A DNA stretch of 64,000 bases. Source: Patella vulgata (lineage: Eukaryota > Mollusca > Gastropoda > Patellidae). The stretch covers positions 33,033,501 to 33,097,500 of the forward strand of contig NC_065886.2 of NCBI RefSeq assembly GCF_932274485.2, in the 5' to 3' direction. A model generated the notes under the pieces. It searched no databases and had not been told where the DNA came from. It was given only the letters and a program-made list of their open reading frames with translations. Shown piece after piece: positions 56,905-64,000 of the stretch (positions are counted from its first letter, which is position 1; every line of letters begins with the position of its first letter). Made by a program: the position numbers and the translations under genes.

Positions 56905-57166
56905 GGGTTTTAACGTCCACTCGACACAAACTATGTCATTTCGGGACTAACACATGGTTCAATTTTATTTCTATAATTCGCTTGCGCGTAGGGGTCTTTA
57001 GCAGTGGGAGGAAACCGGAGGACCCGGAGAAAACCCACGAGGTTGGACAGGCGACCCTACTCCTTGCCACGTACAACCGGGGAATTGAAACCCCGCCAGT
57101 TGACTCAATGGCAGACCGTATGATACAGCTCGCGCGTGCTAACCATTCGGCCATCTAACCACCCCA
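56875..57166 (-). repeat. SINE A, full-length copy with (GA)n tail
   Basis: (GA)n at 56875-56901, aaatgggttttaacgtcc ... the complete middle ... accattcggccatctaaccacc. A-box TGGCCGAATG on the minus strand. Confidence 0.92.
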
Positions 57167-57227
57167 AGAGTAATAAGACTACAGTGCGTGTAAGAAAGGC
57201 TTATGTCAAAAATATTATACACCTTGG

Positions 57228-57505
57228 ACGGAGGCCCCTAGAATATGGTGTCGCCGTTTGATATGACTTGTGGAATATGTCTAGACTCGTTCTTCGAGCC
57301 CCTTGTTACAAACGGTACTGAAACGCATTATGGTACACGATTCGTGTACCAATGGTAAAGTGTTTATTTTGTCTTAAATATCAGATATCAGAAGCCCATC
57401 TTTTACCGGTAAGATCACAATATCAATGTTGATTTAAATTAACAAATAATTCGTGTTTTCGATGTCGAAGATTTTCGATGATATTGAGTTAGAGACTTAG
57501 CTACT
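57228..57505 (-). repeat. Dispersed repeat E, third copy
   Basis: Reverse match to 10745-11040: ccttgttacaaacggtactg, ggtacacgattcgtgtaccaatgg, tattgagttagagacttagc. Confidence 0.75.
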
Positions 57506-57965
57506 TTAAAGCTGAGGCGTGATATTGCGAAATTTTTATTTAATGATTTAAGCGTCAAGGGATCTGAGCTCTGCATCAAATTGAAATGTGTCGATGACAG
57601 ATAAGATAAGAAACAAACACCCCCGCCCTCGTACAGCGAGAGAGAAACACCAGGTACAACGTGCGCGTGGTAAACCATTCCACCACACAACACCCTCTTA
57701 CATCTCCCTCGTACAATAGTCGTACATCAAGCTACGAGTACAGATGATTCACATGCCCACTTGTACTATGGGGAGCCATTTTCTTATAATATCAAGGTCA
57801 ACTGGTTTTTTTTGTATTAAATAAAGAGTCTTTAGGAAGGTTAGGCCACTTAATTTACATAATAGAGATCTTGGTGCGTAGTAATTTGTGCGAGATTAGA
57901 TCGTTGTTACCCACTCATTTTCTATTCTATCCTTTGTGAATTGTGGAGGGATACATAAGGAAGTG

Positions 57966-58001
57966 AATAAAATGGGGTTTAATGTCCTACTTTTCTGCAC
58001 T
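57966..58001 (-). repeat. SINE B tail fragment
   Basis: aataaaatggggtttaatgtcctacttttctgcac. Confidence 0.65.
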
Positions 58002-58013
58002 CTATATAACTCT

Positions 58014-58415
58014 CATTGAAATATTATAATACCTTATATTACCATTATAATACCATATAACTATATATATATACGAAATATTATAATACCATACATAGCT
58101 ATATATACGAAATATTATAACACCATACATAGCTGTATACGAAATATTATAATACCATAAAGCTATATACGAAATATTATAATACCATACATAGCTTTAT
58201 ACGAAATATTACAATACCATATAGCTATATACGAAATATTATAATACCATATAGCTATATACGAAATATTATAATACCATAAAGATATATACGAAATATT
58301 ATAATACCATACATAGCTATATACGGAATATTATAATACCATATAGCTATATATGAAATATTATAATACCATAAAGCTATATACGAAATATAATAATACC
58401 ATAAAGCTATATCAA
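58014..58415 (+). repeat. Minisatellite of acgaaatattataataccat units, second locus
   Basis: About 14 units with spacers catagctatat, atagctatat or aaagctatat; same unit as at 30833. Confidence 0.92.
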
Positions 58416-58930
58416 AGATACTTTACTGCTAAAGTATTTTTAGGTTAGTTATTCCCAATAAAAATCAGGCAAAATGAGTATGAATAAAGCTGGATTGTCT
58501 CAAAATATACATGGGGTGGAGGTGGGGTTGGGGTTGGTATACAGGCCAAAACTTCAAGCGTATTACAAACTGGCAGGCTGTCGACTGTGACGTCGCGCAG
58601 GGGGCGCTTGGTATTTGGTCATAACAGAATGGCTAGCTGTTGTGAGAACAGTGAAAGACTTTTTAAACATGTACAACAGAAAAAAATAATGGGTGGAAGT
58701 TAATCCCAGAATTTACTTAGGCGTAGATATATATGGTAAATGGACAATTTGGCTAGTCTTCGCGACGGCACCTCGCGTGGCAAACATGGCCGCTTAAAAG
58801 AGATTTTTACGGCTTGGGATATTTCTTTCCATTAATATGTTTTGAAGCAAAATTTTGATAAATATCGAACATGTTTTTAGACCAAATATTGCATCAACTC
58901 ACACAGTTTAATTTAATGTCGCTTTATTAT
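58416..58930 (+). mobile_element. MITE family F, decayed copy
   Basis: tcaaagatacttta..taaagtatttttagg, ttcccaataaaaatca at the left; tttttagaccaaatattgcatcaactcacacagttt near the right. Confidence 0.6.
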
Positions 58931-59094
58931 CATGACGTGACATGCCAGTCTGCACTTTCGACCCGACTGGAAAATTACTAACAGGATATTGTTGTTACCT
59001 TGAATGTATTTTAAATCAAGGACATGGGTACAATTTTTTATGAGATTATAAACACATTCATTTTATATTTTGCAACCAAGGCAATACTATCAAA

Positions 59095-59225
59095 TGATAT
59101 GGGGTGTAACGTCCTACTTTTCTGCACCAATCGTGCTATTAAAGAGAAGATTTCTATCTTAATAATTAGCTTGCACGTAGGGATCTTTTGCGTAGCTAAC
59201 CAGGGAAGAGGCCCGCGGTTACGCA
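59095..59225 (-). repeat. Chimeric SINE tail fragment
   Basis: ggggtgtaacgtcctacttttctgcacc (SINE B tail) followed by ttaataattagcttgcacgtagggatctttt (SINE A part). Confidence 0.5.
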
Positions 59226-59267
59226 GGCGACTCAATTATATAAAAGTATTTTAATTGAAGTTAATTA

Positions 59268-59570
59268 AAGGACAATATTAGTGTTAGCGAAAATTACATT
59301 TTTATGTGATAGACCTGGTTAAACACATTCAAAATATAATTTTACGGTTAATCTTTTTTTCTCGCATTCTCTTATCCCATGATAGTTAATTCTTTTTATG
59401 AATAGTTCGTATCGAACAGATATCTCCTCGCGGTTTCACATAACAACTTTTCAACTTCAGCGGAATTATCAGGGAGCTAAAAATCGACTCTGTATCTGTT
59501 ATCGTTCTATAGTAAGGATAACTCGTGTTATTGCGTCACTTCCCGAATCTTCAAATGTTTGTGATGGATC
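59268..59570 (+). mobile_element. MITE family G, decayed and truncated copy
   Basis: ttaattaaaggacaatattagtg, gtgatagacctggttaaacacattcaaaatataatttta, then tgtatctgttatcgttc and aactcgtgttattgcgtca in the order seen in the intact copy. Confidence 0.7.
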
Positions 59571-59883
59571 AACCATAGCCTTATCAATACGGGTTAAAAG
59601 CACCTGGGTACACTGTGCTCAGTGGCAATGTACTGTAAATATTACAATACCTCCTATTGTCCGACGGAATGTTTAATGTATAATTTAAATCCAGTAGGTA
59701 CATGTATATATAAATTAGACGAATGTTAAATCTTATAATACAGATTATAAAGAGAAGATAATGTGTTTCTAGTTCTTGTATTTTTTGTATTTTATCTGAC
59801 TTGTTGAGAAATACATTTATCAACTCCACAGTAAATATCACCAGTGTACACGTCCTTATAAAACGGTGAGTTATAAATGCGTA

Positions 59884-59995
59884 AGCAATGGGGGTTAACG
59901 TACTATACTGTTCACTCCGACTGGGCTAATACAGTGGGCTACGATCAACTAATCGAATACCAACTGCCAAGGGATATTTTACATGCCCGCCAGAT
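59884..59995 (-). repeat. SINE B copy, deleted
   Basis: aatgggggttaacgtactatactgttcactccgactgggc ... ccaactgccaagggatattttacatgcccgcc. Confidence 0.7.
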
Positions 59996-60484
59996 TCTAT
60001 TTTCTTTTGCCAGGGAGTATAACGACGGTTTCAATAATCTATTTTCATCGTATACAAAATGTTCGGGAAATAGACAACAATACTCAAGTCTACAACTAAG
60101 CATTTGTAATGTTTATGCGAAGGTACCCCAGAGCTTTACCGAATATTAGGAGCCATCGCCGATGATCCATGGCAATTATTAGGGGGACATTTTTTCCCAG
60201 AAGCTTTGTGACCATAGCCGAAGCATCAGTGAACGGTCACCGGACGATACCCGATGCCTAATAAGTGTCATTTCTCACGGGTGGGGGGGGGGTAAAAAAC
60301 ACTGGGAACATCGGAAGCCATCATGAGAAAATTTATTTGTTTCAACATCGCCGATGATTTTTCCCCAGTGGGACTTAATCATTAATAATGGCTATCTGTC
60401 TAGTAGTATTGAATATTGAATATAAGTAGTATTTATTACGTTGACTATTTCTAGTACTATTGAATATAAGTAGTATTCGTGGTA

Positions 60485-60605
60485 TCTCCCCGCGAATACA
60501 AAGTTTTGAAAGGGATTTGAAGCACATTTTTGATAGAATAGTTAGTCTGAATAGGTTTTTAGTCCAAATATATCATCAAATCACACAGTTTGTACGCGGG
60601 AAAGT
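60485..60605 (+). repeat. MITE family F right-end fragment
   Basis: gaaagggatttgaagcacatttt, taggtttttagtccaaatatatcatcaaatcacacagtttgtacgcg. Confidence 0.65.
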
Positions 60606-60624
60606 TTCTTTAGGTCTGGTGTCT

Positions 60625-61215
60625 TGAATTGCTTTCTGGAAGCTACTTTTCCAAAATAACTGGAAGAGGCTATGATATACGAACTGTTGTTGTTCGTACA
60701 GTTTAACGTACGCTTCCGCCGGGGGGTAATATTGAGACAATTTTTCTTATTTTTGTATAGCGAACGCTCGGGGGTCATTTCTGTGAGTGAAAACTGGATT
60801 ATACGTAGTAAATCCCTGAAGTTGAGATTTCGTCCCTAGCTTCAAGCCACATACATTTACAACAGGGATCGAAACCACAACCGCATACCTAGAGCCATCC
60901 CAACACCCGATATACGAATTGAGTTCGGTGTACATTTAGTATGTCGACTTTATTTGGTGATCGTCGGCAACCTGAAAGGAAATAACTATGGCTATTTTGT
61001 TATTTGATAATAACCCACAGTTAAATTAGACTGTATTGTTACAGTACAGACACTTGAAGTTATTAAACCCTAGATTGATTTCTGTAAGACGTATAAATAT
61101 AAAAGTGTAGCAACCGCCATAGTGTGTGATAGACCGTCTACATAAACAATCTCTTTAAAGTTCCAGCAACTAGTATCCCTTATCAGTGTTATAGCACGAG
61201 GCCCTTGCCAGAACC
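60625..61215. other. No gene or named element seen
   Basis: Unassigned. gggatcgaaaccacaaccgc at 60864 may be a SINE head remnant. Confidence 0.4.
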
Positions 61216-61226
61216 ATTGTGTAGTC

Positions 61227-61446
61227 CAGTGGTTCTCAACCTATTTTTTGCCAACGACACACCTTGGAACACATGAAAAAATAGCGGCACACCTGGCTAA
61301 ATATAATGAAAAATATTTGGATTTTGCAACATTAAAAACATGGCAAATCATAGACGGCATACGTATTTTTTTCTCATTTTCGCGGCACACTCAGAAAGAT
61401 CTCGCGGCACACAGGTGTGCTGTGGCACACTGGTTGAGAATCACTG
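61227..61446 (+). mobile_element. hAT-like MITE, copy 2 (220 bp)
   Basis: Ends cagtggttctcaacc and ggttgagaatcactg are perfect 15-bp inverted repeats. Exact 8-bp duplication GTGTAGTC (61219-61226, 61447-61454). Shares interior with the copy at 54759. Confidence 0.96.
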
Positions 61447-61454
61447 GTGTAGTC

Positions 61455-61626
61455 GCTCAGATGGGACAAACAACCGAGGTCCCATGTACACGTTGATGTG
61501 CAAGTAATCCTTGACAGATAGAATTCGAAATAAGAGTAGGCCGTAGCGCCGCTGTTCGGGCAAAATTTCCTTAGCAAACTGCATGTAGTAAGCTCATCTT
61601 CATTAACCCGGTTGGGAGCGACGTTC
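61455..61626 (+). repeat. SINE B 3' half
   Basis: gctcagatgggacaaacaaccgaggtcccatgtacacg ... taggccgtagcgccgctgttcgg ... ttcattaacccggttggg. Confidence 0.8.
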
Positions 61627-61867
61627 TTTGAATATAAGTCAGAGATTCCGCCGATTCAAGTGTGATCGACATGGCACTTGCCATGGCACTTGGCATGCTA
61701 GTTCGATTGACGAACTTCGATATTTGATATGGCGTCACAATTCCACATGACGTCATGTTCGGTTCCTGGTCCATATAGCATTGTCTTCTTAGCGTTGTAT
61801 GCTTTTGTGTGAACTTAAAACAAAACGGAACAAAAGTTTTAATAAAATACCCTAGAACTGTATACAC

Positions 61868-62033
61868 TCTATAGTCGTTCGGGTGCGACGAAACACCGAT
61901 ATCCCGTGACAGTTGGAATTTGATATTAGAGTTGGTCGTACCGCCGCTGTCTGGGGCAACATTTCCACCATAGCGCACACTATATGGCGTACGCCCGTCT
62001 CCTGAAGCCCATAGACGGGTCATTTATTTTAAT
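61868..62033 (+). repeat. SINE B 3' half
   Basis: tagtcgttcgggtgcgacg, agttggaatttgatattagag, taccgccgctgtctgggg, gcgtacgcccgtctcctg. Confidence 0.78.
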
Positions 62034-62055
62034 TTCTGTATACACCGAACTCTTG

Positions 62056-62175
62056 TCAGTTAGAAATCGAATTAAGCGTAGGCCATTGCGCGGCTATCTG
62101 GGCACAGTTTCCCTCATAGCACACTGTATGGCGAACGCCCGTCACCGTTAGCCGAGTCGGTTCATTTCATTACTG
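62056..62175 (+). repeat. SINE B 3' end
   Basis: gtcagttagaaatcgaatt, tccctcatagcacactgtatgg, gttcatttcatt tail. Confidence 0.72.
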
Positions 62176-62497
62176 TATACACTTAACTACCTTACATTCC
62201 GCTGAATAAGTGCTGCAGGTGGTGAGTTATTCCTTACCTACCTACCCTCTATAAACACGTGTTGACTGACAGATGATATTATTACAAATCAATAACTAGG
62301 TCGAGTTTATGTTCCTGTTCTTGGAGCAGGATGAGGAAACAAAAATAAACACAGTGAAATTGAATAGAACAAAAACACGGCTATTAATAAGAACAGTTAC
62401 GTGAGCAGGGAGCCATTTCAGACTAATATTCCTTTAAGATTCAACTTTCACAATATTTTAGTTTGCAATGAAAACTTGAACTAGTGTTTTGGAGTGT

Positions 62498-62640
62498 TAT
62501 ATGAAATGAACATCCCACTTTTCTGCACCAGTTTGGCTCATGAAGACGGGTAGACACCAGTCAGTGTTGTTATGAGAGCAAATGTGACCGGACAACGGCG
62601 CTTCGACCTACTCTTTTATTTATAATGAAGACAGTATCTT
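62498..62640 (-). repeat. SINE B 3' fragment
   Basis: gaaatgaacatcccacttttctgcacc, catgaagacggg, acaacggcgcttcgacctactc. Confidence 0.68.
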
Positions 62641-62687
62641 GATCGTATTCCCAATGTAGATCAGGCTAAGCCGTGTTAAATACGCGG

Positions 62688-63785
62688 CTCGGTGAGTAAG
62701 GGTGATCTCAGTGGCCATGTAAGGGAGACTAGGGTAGCTCAGTAAAGGTGGCCAAGGTGACTATGTGAGTAAGTGTTGCTAGGGTGGCTAAGGTGACTAT
62801 GTGAGTAAAGGTGACTAGGGTGGCTCGGCAAGGGTGGACATGGTGGCTCAGCGAGTAAGGGTAGTCCCGGTCATTCAATAAGTAAGGGTGGACAGGGTCG
62901 CTCAGTAAGCGTGGGCATGGTGGCTCAGTGAATAAGGGTGGTCACGGTGGCTAAGTGAGAGTGAGCAAGGGTGGTCATGGTGGCTCAGTGAGTAAGGGGG
63001 GTCATAATGGCTCAGTAAGTAATGGTGGTCATGGTTGCACTTTGAGTAAAGGTGGTCACGGTGGCTAAGTAAGCAGAATGGCCATGGTGGCTCAGTGAGT
63101 AAGGGTGGTTATGGTGGCTCAGTGAGTAAGGGGGGGGGGTCATGGTGGCTCAGTCAGTAAGGGTGATCACGATGACTCAGTGAGTAAGGGTGGTCATGGT
63201 GGCTTAGTGAGTAAGGGTGGCTATGTGGATAAGAGTGGCCATGGTGGCTCAGTGGGTAAGGGTGGTCACGATGGCTTAGTAAGGGTGGTCACGGTGGCTC
63301 AGTGAGTAAGGGGGGGTCATGGTGGCTCAGTCAGTAAGGGTGATCACGATGACTCAGTGAGTAAGGGTGGTCATGGTGGCTTAGTGAGTAAGGGTGGCTA
63401 TGTGGATAAGGGTGGCCATGGTGGCTCAGTGGGTAAGGGTGGTCACGATGGCTTAGTAAGGGTGGTCACGGTGTCACAGTGAGTAAGAGTAATCACGGTG
63501 GTTCAGTAAGGGTGGTCACGGTTGCTCAGTGAGTAAGGGTGGCTATGTTGATAAGGGTGGTCATGGTGGTTCAATGGGTAAGGGTGGTCATGATGGCTTA
63601 GTAAGGGTGGTCACGGTGGCACAGTGATTAACAGTAATCACGGTGGTTCAGTAAGGGTGGTCACGGTTGCTGAGTGAATAAGGATGGTTATGAAGGCTCT
63701 GTAAGGGAGGCCATGTTGGCTCAGTAAGTACGGTGGTCAGGTGGCTAAGTGAGTAAGGGTGGTCACGGTGACTCGGTGAGTACGG
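62688..63785 (+). repeat. A-box minisatellite derived from a SINE B head
   Basis: Roughly 40 units of about 20-30 bp with core ggtggctcagtgagtaaggg and a variable ggtcatgg or ggtcacgg part. TGGCTCAGTG fits the Pol III A-box consensus TRGYNNANNG. Higher-order blocks repeat: catggtggctcagtcag at 63141 and 63318 (177 bp apart), and a ggctatgt(g/t)gataag block near 63219, 63396 and 63541. The array runs straight into a SINE B copy. Confidence 0.92.
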
Positions 63786-64000
63786 CACTGGCTCACTAAC
63801 CAAGAGGTCCCGGTTTCCATCCCGGTGTTGGTCGTGAAGGTTCCTTTGGATTTTCCAGGCCCCTTGTCAGTGGTGCAGGACAGTGAGCCTGACAAGAAAC
63901 GGCGCCTAGTTGTTCAGATGAGACGATAATCTGGTGTGCCGTTTATACATTGACGCTCACGTAAAAGAATATGTGGCAGATAGAATTCAATGTTTACAAT
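63786..64000 (+). repeat. SINE B copy, runs off the window
   Basis: Head in register with the array: ctggctcactaaccaagagg, cccggtttccatcccgg (weak B box), ccccttgtcagtggtgcaggac, gcctgacaagaaacgg, gctcacgtaaaagaa. Confidence 0.82.

Overview
This 64-kb window is animal nuclear DNA. It has one conserved intron-split gene with canonical GT-AG junctions and dense SINEs, MITEs, minisatellites and one LTR retrotransposon. The SINE and tandem-repeat types and the frequent ACATGTACATGT runs suggest a mollusc, but no species can be named. No bacterial features such as operons, Shine-Dalgarno sites or CRISPR were seen.

Host gene (positions 271-20743, minus strand): the 5' part of capicua (cic), an HMG-box repressor controlled by RTK/ERK signalling. 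Six coding exons can be placed: 18089-20723, 3638-3817, 2393-2559, 2004-2189, 1281-1410 and 271-440. All splice phases agree and together they give 1156 codons. They cover the long-isoform N-terminal region, the predicted ATXN1-binding peptide (VFPWHCLVPFL), the HMG box and the start of the linker. The rest of the gene, including the C1 motif, lies left of position 1. A 14.3-kb repeat-filled intron separates the long first coding exon from the shared exons. A possible promoter or 5' UTR exon lies near 24.2-24.4 kb.

Positions 21-64 kb: no other convincing host gene. The main contents are: (1) two tRNA-headed SINE families, A and B, with different bodies but the same 3' tail (GGACGTTAAACCCCATTT); (2) three families of TTAA-flanked MITEs (C, F, G), one of which has inserted into itself; (3) hAT-like MITEs with clean 8-bp target duplications at 54759, 55259 and 61227; (4) a 1.26-kb CACTA-like element at 52588; (5) a decayed Tc1 (DD34E) transposase gene at 47.5-48.5 kb, inside a 4.4-kb inverted-repeat-bounded block; (6) a LINE 3' remnant at 49.8 kb split by MITE F; (7) a Ty3/gypsy-like LTR retrotransposon at 37042-42146 inserted into a SINE A copy; (8) Pearl/Helentron-like elements with ~150-bp internal tandem units at 5.5-6.3 and 16.8-17.7 kb; (9) several minisatellites, notably a 1.1-kb array (62.69-63.79 kb) whose ~27-bp unit is the Pol III A-box segment of SINE B.

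The most unusual items are the A-box minisatellite leading into a SINE B copy, the shared tail of two unrelated SINE bodies, the nested TTAA MITE that shows its own target site, and a capicua exon after the HMG box that repeats the motif found just before the box, with the same exon phases and nearly the same length. All family names come from reading motifs; no database search was possible.
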